64,000 nucleotides of DNA from NCBI GenBank assembly GCA_019448385.1, contig JAGTXO010000007.1, positions 1,116,001-1,180,000 on the forward strand. Direction: 5' to 3'. Of the stretch, positions 20,242-30,525 are shown piece by piece. The notes beneath the pieces are model-generated. The model was not told the origin of the DNA. It made no database searches and was given only the letters and a program-made list of their open reading frames with translations. Origin of the DNA: Diacronema lutheri (Eukaryota; Haptophyta; Pavlovophyceae; Pavlovales; Pavlovaceae). Each line of letters starts with the position of its first letter. Position 1 is the first letter of the stretch. A program made the position numbers and the translations under genes.

Positions 20242-21054
20242 ATGAGCGCCGCAGGGCCCGCCGCGGCGAGCGCGACAGACCTGGAGGGCAAGCTGATCGC
20301 GCTCGAGAAGAAGCGCAAACAGCTCGAGAGCGAGCTCGAACTGTTGCGCGCTGCGAAGGGCGCCGCGCCCGAGGACGAGAAGAAGGGCTACACGGAGCTA
20401 ATCCACGCCAAGGTGGAGGAGGTCGTCGCCGCTACCAAGCGGATCACGACGACGTCGGCGCAGCTCGACGTGGAGGCGCAGCGGCGAGCGATGGGCAGCG
20501 ATGCGCAGGCGCAGGCGCTGACGCCCTTCCTGCCCGCGCAATTCGTCCCCGGCCAGCCTGCGCTCGCGACGTGTGCCGGCGGGCCGTCGCCGCGCTTGAT
20601 GTCGCTCGCGACCGCCACGCCGTCCTCGTCTGCAGTCGACGCATCGCCCACCGGCGCAGTCGCGCACGCGCTGGCCAGCGCCGCCGGTGGCGTCTTGCTC
20701 GCGCCCGGCTCGCAGCCACGCGAGCAGGATGCGCGCTTTGTCCTCGCACACCCGCGCTCGGCGGTGCGCCGAGAGCTCGCGGGCGAGGACGGCGGCGAGC
20801 GCATCGGCGACGAGTTGCACGCGCCGGTGGTCGGTGCAAAGCGCGTTCGCGGCCAGGATAAGGGCCCGCGCGCCGAGCGGCGCTGCAGACGGTGCGTGCA
20901 GTTTGGCGGCGCGCTGTCATTGAAGTGCCGCGGCAACAGGCGCGGCGTGGGCGCATGCGAGTACTTTGACGAGCACGGCGGCCCGCTCGGCGCGCCGGCG
21001 CCGCCCGGGCTGAGCGCCGAGCTCGACGGCACCGACGCGTGCTTAGAACGGTGA
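20242..21054 (+). CDS. Coiled-coil protein with Cys-rich C-terminal motif
   Basis: Not recognised. A 270-residue intronless frame. Residues about 12-90 form a charged coiled coil (EGKLIALEKKRKQLESELEL), followed by a Ser/Pro/Ala-rich linker. Near the C-terminus is a basic, Cys-containing block (RAERRCRRCVQFGGALSLKC, then RGNRRGVGACEYF), which has the spacing C-x2-C-x10-C-x8-C and may bind zinc. The basic character suggests nucleic-acid binding (inference). The ATG at 20242 follows a short upstream frame. The gene is convergent with the next gene, leaving a 226-bp gap in which I see nothing distinctive. Confidence 0.6.
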   Translation: MSAAGPAAASATDLEGKLIALEKKRKQLESELELLRAAKGAAPEDEKKGYTELIHAKVEEVVAATKRITTTSAQLDVEAQRRAMGSDAQAQALTPFLPAQFVPGQPALATCAGGPSPRLMSLATATPSSSAVDASPTGAVAHALASAAGGVLLAPGSQPREQDARFVLAHPRSAVRRELAGEDGGERIGDELHAPVVGAKRVRGQDKGPRAERRCRRCVQFGGALSLKCRGNRRGVGACEYFDEHGGPLGAPAPPGLSAELDGTDACLER

Positions 21055-21280
21055 CCCGTCGCTCCGACGAGTTGGCGAACGTCGCCACCGAATGCCGTGG
21101 GCGGCGCCGCTGCCTCTCGCGGCGCTGCTGCCGCTGCCTGTCCCACTGTCCGGTGTGCCGTTTCCGGCCAGTGTGACGCTCAGCTGGCAACGGGCGGCCA
21201 ACCCGGATTTGCAAGGCGCCGGTGGATTGACAGGCACAGTCAGGCACCAGCGCCTGCAGTGCCGTTCGCACAACGCTCGC

Positions 21281-22318
21281 TCAGCGCCGCCCGCCGAAGA
21301 CGCGCAGCCGCACGCGCGGCAGCAGCCTGCTCAGCTGCGCCGCGTGCACGCGCAGCCAGCAGTGTGCGACCGCGAGTGCGGCGAGCACGCTCCGACCGAG
21401 CGCGCGCGCAGCGCCGTTCAAGGCGTCGGCTCGGCGCGCATGCCGCTCAGGCCACGTGGCCACGCGGCGACGCTGAGCAGGCGCGTCGACGACTGAGCGA
21501 ATGGGCGCGCACGCGCTGCGCACGCGCACGACGGCGGGCCCGTCGTCGCGCGCGCCATCCGCGCCGCCCGGCGCACCCGTGCGCGCGCGGCCCCCTGTGG
21601 GGCGCGCTAGGGCGAGCGTCGGCGAAGGGGCGGGGGCATCGTCCGGCAAGCCCTCGGCCCAGCGCTCGAGCGCGCCGAGCGTCGAGCGCAGCGAATTGGC
21701 GAGTGACGCGGCGAGCAGCGCCGAGAGCGCGGCCGAGCCGATCCGCTCAACCGCGCCGCGCGCGCCTCTGCGGAAGCCGCGCGGCGCTCGGAATCCGACG
21801 CGCATCTCGACCTCGGCGCAGAGCTGTGCCGACGCGCCTGCGGCGCGCTCCCACGAGATGAGCGTCTCGGCGGCGAACGACACGTCATTCATGGCGCTGC
21901 CAACTGTATCGCTCACCTGCAGCTCATCGGATCGCACGAGCCACGCGCCGCGGACGGCGCGCCCGTCGGTGATTGGCGCGTGCGAGAGCGACACGCGCAT
22001 CCTCGGCCGAAACGACTGGCCGAGCATGCTCACCTCCTCAAGCTCGCACGTGTACGAGTGCGCCGTCGCCGTGGGCTCGTATGCGTGAGGCGCGAGCAGC
22101 TCGGCCGCGGCGATCGACGGGTGCTCGTGGAAGAACGCGCAGAGCCGCTCCGGCGACGCCGACACCGGCAGGCGCTTGCGGGCGGCGGCGAAGAAGGTGA
22201 TACGGACGGGCGGCGTGCGTACGCCGGGCGAGCTCCTCGCGCCGCTCGCCAGTGCGACGCACCACGCGACGACCACACGCGCTCGCATCGCGCCCGTCGC
22301 CGGTGCGCCCCGCCGCAT
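21281..22318 (-). CDS. Secreted or plastid-targeted DUF1997-like protein
   Basis: A 345-residue intronless frame. Two in-frame ATGs, 22318 and 22288; the second begins MRARVVVAWCVALASGARSS, a good signal peptide, so 22288 may be the true start. The middle (about residues 35-220) has the look of the DUF1997 family of plant and algal plastid proteins: a beta-rich domain (SYTCELEEVSMLGQSFRPRM, LQVSDTVGSAMNDVSFAAET) ending in an amphipathic, hydrophobic stretch (RIGSAALSALLAASLANSL). The C-terminal third is Pro/Arg-rich and ends near a hydrophobic patch (LAALAVAHCWLRVHAAQL). The function of DUF1997 is unknown. The family call is from general appearance; a search could overturn it. Confidence 0.55.
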   Translation of the reverse strand: MRRGAPATGAMRARVVVAWCVALASGARSSPGVRTPPVRITFFAAARKRLPVSASPERLCAFFHEHPSIAAAELLAPHAYEPTATAHSYTCELEEVSMLGQSFRPRMRVSLSHAPITDGRAVRGAWLVRSDELQVSDTVGSAMNDVSFAAETLISWERAAGASAQLCAEVEMRVGFRAPRGFRRGARGAVERIGSAALSALLAASLANSLRSTLGALERWAEGLPDDAPAPSPTLALARPTGGRARTGAPGGADGARDDGPAVVRVRSACAPIRSVVDAPAQRRRVATWPERHARRADALNGAARALGRSVLAALAVAHCWLRVHAAQLSRLLPRVRLRVFGGRR

Positions 22319-22429
22319 GGACAGCAGGCGAGTGACCAGTGACTACGATGGTCGTAAGTAGCAACGACGAGTCCGAACTAGTTCGCTGACACCCACTGAC
22401 ACTCGGCGCGGCATGGACGCGCCGCGGCG

Positions 22430-23777
22430 TCAGACGGTGAGGTGTTCGCGCAGCACCTTGCGTGCGAGCGCAGCGTTGCCCGACGCCCGGAAGATGAGCG
22501 CTAGGTTGTAGGCCGACTCTCGCCGCAGGTCCTCCCCCTCGCGCCCGCAGTGCGGCTCGGGCGTGGCGACGAGCGCGCCCTCGTAGCAGCGGCGCGCGAG
22601 GTCGAGCGCGCCCAGCTGGTGCAGCGCCCTGCCAAGGTTGTACAAAGTCTCCTGCTCCAGCCCACGCCGCTCAGCGTATTCTGAAAGCCACGCGAGCGCA
22701 TGAGCCGCAGTTGCGTCCGCAGACGCGACACTTCGCGACACGACCTGGTTGAGCAGACAGACGGCGATGCACAGGCAGACGAGCGGCGGCAGGTGCGCTT
22801 CGCGCGCGGCGAACGCGACCGGCGGCGGCGGCGGTGGCGGCAGCGCGTCGTCGGCCGGCGCGCCGGCATCTCCGCTGCCGTCGGCCGCGGCCGCGGCCGC
22901 GGGCGCGGGAGCGGGCGCGGGCGTAGGCAGCAGGCGCGCGTATTCGCCGAGAGCGAGCCTCCACTGGCGGGTATGCATCAGGCAGTGCGCGATCGCGAGC
23001 ACCACCGGCGCGCAGTCGCGCGCGCGCCCGAGGAGTCTGCAGAGGAATTTGAGGTCCGTGAGCCGACGCCGGTCATGGGCGGCCATGCTGACGCTGCATG
23101 CTGCGAGCGCTCGCCAGAGGTGCGGCGAATGTGGCCGCGCAGAAACGAGCGCGCGCAGCTCGTGCAGCGCGTCAGACCACCGCCCGTCGGAGACCGCCTT
23201 GCGCGCCACGTGCAGGGCAAACTCGGCGCGGATCGCCTGGCGCGCCTCAGCTTCCGCGCCGCCGCCGCCGCCGCGGCCACCGCCGCCACCGCGCCCGCCG
23301 GACACGCCCGCACCGCCGCCGCCGCCGCCGGCTGCGTTCATCGCGCCAATGACGCCATGGATCGGCACGGCATTCACCAACGCCAGCCGCGCGGCGTGCG
23401 CCCCGCCGCCCGCGCCTGGCGCGCCGCCGTCGCCCGCGCCGCCACCGCGAGCGAGCGGATGCGCAGCAGCGCGCGCGGCACTGAGGCCACCCGCGCCAAG
23501 CAGGCGCATCCCCAGCTCCGGACTGCTCCGGTGCAGCGCGCGCACCGCGCGCTGCACCGTCGCCGACTCAACGGGCGTTCCGCCGAGTGCGATGAACGCG
23601 GCGCACATGGCCGCGACGAGCTGCGCGAAGAGCTCAACGCCGAGCTGCTCGACGAGCGGGCGGTGTGGTGGCGCCGCTATGCCGGCGCGCCGAGGCGCGT
23701 CGCCGAGCTCGCCGCTCGCGGCCGGCTCAGGAGGCGCCGACGGCGCGGCGGATGGCGCGCCGTCCGCACCGTCCGCG

Positions 23778-23812
<35 letters not shown>

Positions 23813-25999
23813 TTCGGTCGCGCTCAGGCCGGCCGGCGCGCCTGTGCCGCCGTCGCCGTCGTCGTCGTCGTCGTGGCCATGGCCGCCGCGTACGCGCTTG
23901 CGCTTGCGCGCGCTGCCCGCTGCCGCGGGCGCCGCCTGAGCTGCGGCGGTGGCGACCGCCGCCTCTGCGGCGGCGGCGGCAACGGCCGCCTGCTGCTGCT
24001 TTGCGCTGCCGCGACGGCGCGGATTCTCGTGTGCTGCGAGAAGCGCGAGCCCGCGCCGCAAGCCCTCTCGCTGCTCGCCGAGCGCGGCGAGCGCGAGCGC
24101 GAGCGACGCGGCCACGCGCGGCTCGCGCGCCGAGCCGAGCGCGCCGATCGGCGGCAGCGCGCGGATGATCGCCGCGCCCGGCGGCTCGCGCTGCTCGTCG
24201 CCGCGCAGCTCGGCGGCGGCGCTCACGGCCGCGTCGGCGGCGGCCGCGACGGCGGCGGGCGCGCCGCGCGGCGTGAGCGCCGCGTGCAGCGAGAGCGCGA
24301 GCGCGAGCCTCAGCCGGCCCGTCGCATGGCAGAGCGCGGCCGCGCGCATCGTCGCGTCCGCGCACGAGGCTGCCTCGCCGCCGCACGATCGCCGGCTCAC
24401 GCTGGCCGCGGCGGTGAATAGCGCAAGCGCACAGTCGACGTCGCCGCGCGCGCGCGCGCACTCGGCGCGCAGCGTGAGCAAGCGCGCGTCCGCCGCCGCC
24501 GCGTCCGCCGCCGCGTCGGCCGCCGCGTCGGCGGCCGCGCGCGCCGCGCGGGCGCGCTCACGCCTCGCACCGTCACCATCGTTGTGTGCGACGTCGGCAG
24601 GCGCGTCGGCTGCGCGCGCCTCTTCGTCCTTGGCGGCAGCCTCGGCAGCCGCCGTCGCCGTGTCGCTCGCCGCGACCGCTGCCTCGCGCCGGCTGGCCGC
24701 ACGTGCGCGCAGCTCGAGCAGTAGCGGTTCGGCCCGGTCGTGTTGCGCGCTGTGCACGAGCGCGCCCGCGATCTCGGCGGCGAGGCCGTCAAATTGAGCG
24801 GGATCGGTGGCGGGCGCGCGCGGAGCGCGGTCTGCGCCTGCAGCCAAGCCGTACCGCGCGAGCAGCGGCGCGAACGCCGCGTCCGCCTCGCCCAGCCTGC
24901 CAAGGTGCGCGAGCGCCACACCCTCGCGCACGCCGAGGGCGAGAGGGAGGGGCACGACGCGGCGCGCGGGCTCGCGGCCGGCGGCGGAGGCGGCGGCGTG
25001 CGCGGCGCGGACGGCGCGCAGCCGCGCGATGCACTCCTCGTGCCGCCCCGCGCTGATCAGCAGCTCGACGAGCAGGTTGACGCAGTGCAGGTCCAGCTTT
25101 GGCTGCGGCAGCGCGCCGGCCGCACCGCCGGCCGGCGCGCGCGCGCCGCGACCCGTGCCGGGGCGCGGGAGCGCGAGCGGCTGCTCACGCACGTGCACCA
25201 CCGTCGCCATCTCGTCGTCCTCCTCCGCCTCCGCCTCCGCCTCCGCGGCGCCTGCGCCGCGCGCCACGCCCGCGCCCACGCCCGCGGCATGCGGGTCGTG
25301 CGCGCCGAGCGCGTGAGCGACCTCGGCCTCGAGAAGCTCGAGCGCCTTGTCGTCGTGGCCGACACTGTGGTGCAGCCGCGCAAGCTCACGCACAATCAGC
25401 CCGTCGTGCGGCCGCAGCTTGAGCAGCTGCCGGTAGCCGGCGATCGCCTCGGCCGGCCGGTCAAGGAGGAGGAGAAGACGCGCACGTTCGCGCAGCGCGC
25501 CCTCGTCCTGCGGCGTCACCTTCAGGACTTTGTGCAGGCAGAATGCGGCGCGCTTGATGTCGCCGAGCCCCGCCGCCATCGCCGCGATCTGGTGCCACAG
25601 GTCCGCGTCCTTTGGCGAGAGGAACGCGGCGATGAGGAAGGAGTCGACCGCCTTGTCGCGCTGCCCCATCTCGTCGTAGATGAGGCCGAGCGTGTGGTAG
25701 GGCTGGGGCGCGGAAGGGCACACCCGGATCGCCTCGAGGAGCAGCTCCGACGCCTCCGCGAGCTGCTTGAACGCGAACTTGTTGTTCGCCTCGCCCACCA
25801 TCCGCTGCGCCTCGGGCGTCAGCCGGCCGGCCGCAAAGCCTTTGCCGCGTGTCCGCTTGAGCTTCTTGCGCGTGAGGCCGAGGATCTGCGCGGGGCGCGG
25901 GCGCGCGTGTGCGCGCGTGTCGGCGCGGCGCGCGGCGCGCAGCGCGCTCGCCGCGCGGCGTCGTCGCACCTGGTCGATGTCATTCCACCGGCTCGCCAT
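22430..25999 (-). CDS. TFIIIC TPR subunit (TFC4/GTF3C3-like)
   Basis: Subunit of the RNA polymerase III initiation factor TFIIIC, which binds the A box of tRNA genes and recruits TFIIIB. Predicted exons 25970-25999 and 22430-25885 with an 84-bp in-frame intron. After a basic N-terminal segment (LGLTRKKLKRTRGKGFAAGR) come TPR units: FKQLAEASELLLEAIRVCP, QPYHTLGLIYDEMGQRDKAV, DLWHQIAAMAAGLGDIKRAA, then a middle low-complexity insert and C-terminal TPRs. The last segment (YNLALIFRASGNAALARKVL) matches the conserved C-terminal end of the family. An acidic run of about ten Asp (around 23773-23815) and Ala/Gly-rich blocks are inserted, making it about 1,161 residues. The start at 25999 is preferred; another in-frame ATG at 26041 exists. 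The ATG is only 54 bp from that of the divergent gene. Confidence 0.8.
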
Positions 26000-26053
26000 C
26001 ACCCCCGGCGAGGTCGGGAATGTCGGACGTGCGTGCGCCAACCATACAGCACG

Positions 26054-26465
26054 ATGGCCGGCGTGGAGAACGCGAGCGACAAGTGGGCGCGGATCACGCG
26101 GGAGATGGAGCGCGACCTGCTCGGCGGCGGGAAGGCTGCGAGCCGCACGGGGCCCAACTGGAAATTCTTCACGCCGCTGCTCTGGGCGCCCGTCTTCCCC
26201 GTCATCCGCCTGTCACTTCGCAATCGGCCGACCGCGCGCGTGCGCGCGTTTGTCGCCGCGATCGCGCTCGCAAACATGCATGGCATCTGGCTGGTGAACG
26301 GTGCGCGCGCGGCGCGCGCTCGCGATGCGCGGCCGCCCACCCGGCTATGCTTCGCCGCAACGCCCGCGCCAGGCAGCCTTGCTCACCTTCGCCGGACCGC
26401 CGCACTGTTCGCTGTGGCCGCGAGCAGACCCAGAGGGCGAGCTCTTCAAGGGCCTCTCCTCGTGA
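26054..26465 (+). CDS. 94-residue single-pass membrane protein, unknown
   Basis: Predicted exons 26054-26300 and 26428-26465; the second contributes only the last twelve residues and the stop. The protein starts MAGVENASDKWARITREMER, has a basic middle (VIRLSLRNRPTARVR) and one hydrophobic segment (AFVAAIALANMHGIWLV, about residues 66-82), then ends NDPEGELFKGLSS. Size and topology resemble small mitochondrial inner-membrane or respiratory-complex accessory subunits, but I cannot name a family. The splice join (26300 to 26428) is supported by frame and by the sensible tail it produces. It diverges from the TFIIIC gene with 54 bp between ATGs. Confidence 0.6.
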
Positions 26466-26696
26466 GCGCCTGCGCGACGGCGCAGCGTCACCGTCCCACT
26501 TTCGCGTCAGTCAGTCATGGTGGGGGGAGGGGAAAGGCCGTCGACGAACGCCCAGCAACCGGGCTGGCACTCGAGTGTGCAGAGGACTGTCCGCCGCCGT
26601 CGCCATTCCGACTCGGGTCGCATGTGAGCACGGCAGGGCTCGGTCGGCCAATCGAATGGCGCGGACCAAAGACAAAAAGGCCGACGTCCGCGGCGA

Positions 26697-29264
26697 ATGT
26701 CCGCAAGCGAATCGCAGACGACGGGCGCGCGGGAGCCGCCGCCCGTGGGGGGTGGGCCGTGGGGTGGGTTCATGGACGTCGTGCTTTCGCTCTTGCCCAT
26801 CATCGTGCTGCTCGTCACCACGCTCAAGCCCAACCCGCTTCCCACGACCGTGTCGCTCCCGCTCGCGGCTGCGCTGATCTGGCTTATCCGCCTCGCGTAT
26901 TTCTCGGCCGATCCCGTGGACGTGTCGTCGCAGGCGCTGTCGGGCGCGCTCTCCGCGATCACGCCGATCACGATCGTTGCCGGTGCCATCTTCCTCTTCG
27001 ACTCGATGCAGTCCGCCAACGTGATCGCGTGGATGCGCGTCCAAATGTCGCGCCTCACAAACGGCCACCACGTCGCCGAGATCATGCTGATCGGCTGGGC
27101 GTTTGCATACCTTATCGAGGGCGCGTCCGGCTTCGGAACGCCCGCCGCGCTCGCCACGCCCATCCTCCTTTCGATGGGGCACCCCAAATTCGAGTCCGTC
27201 TGCTGCCTCTTGCTCATGAACATCTTCGCGACCGTCTTTGGTGCCGTTGGAACGCCCGTCTGGTGCGCGGCCGCGCGCGCGCGCAGCGTGACTCGCTGAC
27301 GAGCCGTGCACGCCCTGCGTATGACCTGCGTGGGTCATGCACGCCATCGCGCGCGCGGCACGGCGCGCGGCGCGCGGCGCGCGCCGCTCACACGCCGCGC
27401 GCCGCTCGACGATCGCGCCTCGACTGGCAGGTTTGGGTTCGGCTCGGTTTTCGCCAATGACGAGACGGCGCTGCGCCAGATTGGCTTGTATTCGTCCATC
27501 GCGCTCGGCGTCTCCGCCGCGTGCCTCGTCCCGCTCGTCGTCAACATCCTCGTCCCGTGGCGGCAGGTGCGAGCGCCCGACAGCGCGCGGTCGGCGCCTC
27601 GCGGCGGGCTAACGATGCGCGCACGCGCCCCGCGATGCCGCGCGATGCCGCCCGCACCTTCGTGGCAGGTGCGCGCGAACCTCATCTTCATCGAGCTCTC
27701 TGTGCTGTGCGCATCTGGCACCAACCTGGCCGTCGCGACCTTCTCGTACGACTTCCCGACGCTCCTCGGTGGCGTCGTCGGCATGGTCGGCACCGCGCTG
27801 CTCGTCCACTTTCGCGTCGGGCTCGCAAAGGCGGACGGCGCCGGCCACGAGCACGCCAGCACGGTCCGGCCGACGAGCACGCGCGACGCCGCTGCGCACG
27901 CGGGTGGCGATGACCACATCGAGCACCACAGCGCGACGCCGCTGCCGCTCGGCCACCAGGATTCTGCAAGTCACGTGCACGTCGTTGATGTCGAGCGGCT
28001 GGCGCCGCGCACGTCGTCGGCCCGCCAGCCCGCAACGTCGCGCCGAATGTCTGGCGGCTCCACCGCCGCCTCGAGCTCGCAGCGCTCGCGTGCCGACGCG
28101 TCAAGCGCGAAAGCGACGGACGGCAACGTTTCGGGCGCAGACGCCGCCAGCGCGCGGCCGACGCGGCGCGACGCGTCGCAGCGCGGCGTCGTCGACATGG
28201 GCGCGCTGCACGAGGCGGCCGACGAGGACGGCGAGCGCGACGGGCCGCACAGCCCGCGCGCCGCGTCGGGCATCGCCGGCAGCGGCCGCCATCCGTCGGC
28301 GGGCACTAAGCATGGCGCCGGGGTATCGTCCATGTCGGAGATCGAGCTCGCGAGCGCGCTCCGCGCGGAGGCGGCGCGCGGCGCGCACGACGCGGACGAC
28401 GCGCATGACGCGCACGACGCGCACGAGGTGGCCGAGCGCGCACGGCTGCTCGACGCACGGCTGCTGCGCGAAACCTCGACTTCCGCCTTCTTAATGCGCA
28501 CCGCTCCGATCTGGCTGACCGTGCTGCTGCTCGTGCTTACGCGCATTGAGGCCATTCGCATCAAGGGAGCACTGCGCGGCACCACGCCGCTCTTCACGCT
28601 GCAGCTCGGCACGCTTGGCGGGCTGTGGCTCTCCGCGTCGCTCGTTGTGGGCGTCTCGTCAATTCTCGACGTGCCGAGCTCGAGCTGGTCGTACGAGCTG
28701 CTCTACGTGCCCGCGCTGCTGCCGTTTGCCGTCTCGGGCTCGGCCGCGCTGCTCCTCTTCCGGCGCGAGCTCGTGAGGCCGCCGCGCGCGATCATCGCCG
28801 GCGTGCTCGGCCGGATGCGCGGGCCATCGCTCTCTCTCGTCGGCGCGATCGCGCTCGTCAACATGATGCGCGGCACGCCGTCCGACCTGTCGGCGCCCGC
28901 GTACGTGGTCGGCGTGCGCGTGTCCTCGGTGCTGAGCCACGGCTGGGTCGTGCTTTGCGCGGTGCTCGGTGCGCTCGGCTCATTCTTCTCGGGCTCCACG
29001 ACCGTGTCCAACCTCACTTTTGGCAGCGTGCAGAAGCGCGCCGCCATGCTGATCGGCGTCTCGCCCACGGCCATGTGCGCGCTGCAGGCGTGCGGCGCCT
29101 CGTTTGGCAACGCCATCTGCCTGAACAACATCATCGCGACGTCGACGGTCGTGGGTCTCAAGGTATCCGAGGGCGAGATCATGAAGCGGACCGCGCCGAT
29201 CGTGTTTGGCGCGTACGTCATCGGCACGGTGATGATGATCCCGTTCCTTTACGGCACAGCGTGA
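26697..29264 (+). CDS. L-lactate/glycolate permease (LctP family)
   Basis: Proton-coupled uptake of lactate or glycolate across a membrane. Predicted exons 26697-27262, 27431-27566 and 27669-29264; 765 residues. Joining exons 1 and 2 gives GTPVWFGFGS, a signature of the family. Other family features: VVLSLLPIIVLLVTTLKPNP at the first helix, IAYLIEG-type and GASGFGTPAALATPILL segments, LFDSMQSANVIAWMR, and near the end SFFSGSTTVSNLTFG and GASFGNAICLNNIIATSTVV. Many hydrophobic helices are visible. Between residues about 290 and 500 a hydrophilic insert of about 200 residues rich in His, Asp, Ala and Ser is not part of bacterial LctP (about 550 residues), and probably forms a cytosolic loop. 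Glycolate export or re-uptake linked to photorespiration is one possible role (inference). Confidence 0.88.
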
Positions 29265-29383
29265 TGCGCGCCGGTGGCGTTGTGGCCGTGAGCCATCCAG
29301 TCGCCCTCGACTCTGGAGCAGTCTGGAGCGACGTCTCAGCCAATCTGTCAGACTCGGTTGTTGACGAACCTCGTGTGACTGGG

Positions 29384-30313
29384 ATGTGGGCGATGGCGAT
29401 GGCGCGAATTCAGGTGCTCGGCCTGCTCGCAAACGCGCACGCGAGCGTCGCGCCGCCCCGACCCGCCGGGGTGGCGCTGCGCTCAAAAGAGTTCCGTCTG
29501 CTCGGCGCGGGCTGTGACGCCGCGGTCACGCTCGACGCGGGCTCGTCGTTTGCGGAGGGCACGCGCCGCTTTGCGCTGCCCAACGGGCGCGAGATCGGCG
29601 TGCGCGAGACGAGCTTTGGCGAGGGCAAGCTGGGCTACTCGCTGTGGACAGCAGGGATTGCGCTCGCAACGTGGGTCTGCGCGGATCCGTCGCGCGTGCG
29701 CGACAAGGCTGTGCTCGAGCTCGGCTCGGGCGTCGGCCTCGCCGGATTCGCGTGCGCGTGCGCGGGCGCTCGGTCGGTGACGCTCTCCGACATGGATCGC
29801 GTGTGCGCCGACGACCGCGACTCGCCGACTGGGCTGCTCTCCTCGCTCCGGCGAAGCGTGCACGAGAACGCGCTTGCGGAGGCCGTGCTCGTCCGCCGCA
29901 TTGACTGGCGCGAGCACGTGCGCGCAGCAGCGCCATCGCCAGGCCTGGGCGGCGCGGCGTCGCGCGGCGGCGGGCGCGAGCCCCAGGCGCGCGCGCTGGT
30001 CGACGACGACCGCTTCGATGTGGTGGTTGCGTCGGACTGTGTGTATCATGCCGAACTGCTCGAGCCGCTCGCCGTGGCCGTGCAGCGCTTCCTCGCACCG
30101 GACGGTGTCGCGTACGTGATGAGCACGCACCGGCCGGCGTGCGTCGGCGAAATGCACGCGTCTCCGGACGACTTTGCGCGCGAGCTGAGCGCGGCGGGCT
30201 GGTGCGAGGTGCATGAGCGGCGGTGCACGTGCCGAACACCCTACGCCGACGAGGAGATGGTCTTGCACGAGGTGCGATGGCGGGCGGACTCGAAGAGCTC
30301 CTTTGCACGCTGA
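29384..30313 (+). CDS. METTL21/family-16 type protein methyltransferase
   Basis: SAM-dependent methyltransferase, probably acting on lysine of a protein substrate. An intronless frame of 309 residues from the ATG at 29384; an earlier in-frame ATG at 29264 overlaps the stop of the permease gene but is an unlikely start. Family features: TRRFALPNGREIGVRET before the fold, LGYSLWTAGIALATWV, SAM-binding motif I (KAVLELGSGVGLAGFAC), an acidic strand (VTLSDMD), and the diagnostic DDRFDVVVASDCVYHAELLE. A Gly/Ala-rich insert sits after the IDWREHV strand. The C-terminus (HEVRWRADSKSSFAR) is short and basic. The substrate cannot be told from sequence; METTL21 and METTL23-like enzymes modify Hsp70, VCP and eEF1A among others. 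Confidence 0.8.
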   Translation: MWAMAMARIQVLGLLANAHASVAPPRPAGVALRSKEFRLLGAGCDAAVTLDAGSSFAEGTRRFALPNGREIGVRETSFGEGKLGYSLWTAGIALATWVCADPSRVRDKAVLELGSGVGLAGFACACAGARSVTLSDMDRVCADDRDSPTGLLSSLRRSVHENALAEAVLVRRIDWREHVRAAAPSPGLGGAASRGGGREPQARALVDDDRFDVVVASDCVYHAELLEPLAVAVQRFLAPDGVAYVMSTHRPACVGEMHASPDDFARELSAAGWCEVHERRCTCRTPYADEEMVLHEVRWRADSKSSFAR

Positions 30314-30468
30314 CTCGAGTGCGAGCGGCGCCTCGCCCGCTGCGGCTGCAGCTCGCAGCGCGCTCAGGATGGCCGACGGCACATGAGTCGCACAGGCGCA
30401 GCGGCGCTCACACTGGCCGAGAAGGGAAGCAAAAGCCGCTGCTACGCGAGTTTGAACACACGCAGTGG

Positions 30469-30476
30469 GCGGGAAA
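30469..30476 (+). promoter_or_regulatory. E2F/DP-like site upstream of the protease gene
   Basis: gcgggaaa, within ggggcggg-type context (gggcgggaaa at 30467-30476), matches the E2F consensus TTTSSCGC read on the minus strand. It lies about 50 bp before the ATG at 30526. A single short match is weak evidence. Confidence 0.25.
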
Positions 30477-30525
30477 AGTTGGTTAGGAAAAGTTCATACG
30501 GGATCTGGCCACCGCCTGGCGCCAC

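Noticed and set aside
29264-29383. TGATG overlap between permease stop and an in-frame methyltransferase ATG as translational coupling
   Set aside because: Such coupling is bacterial; here the ATG at 29384 is the more reasonable start and the genes are nuclear eukaryotic.
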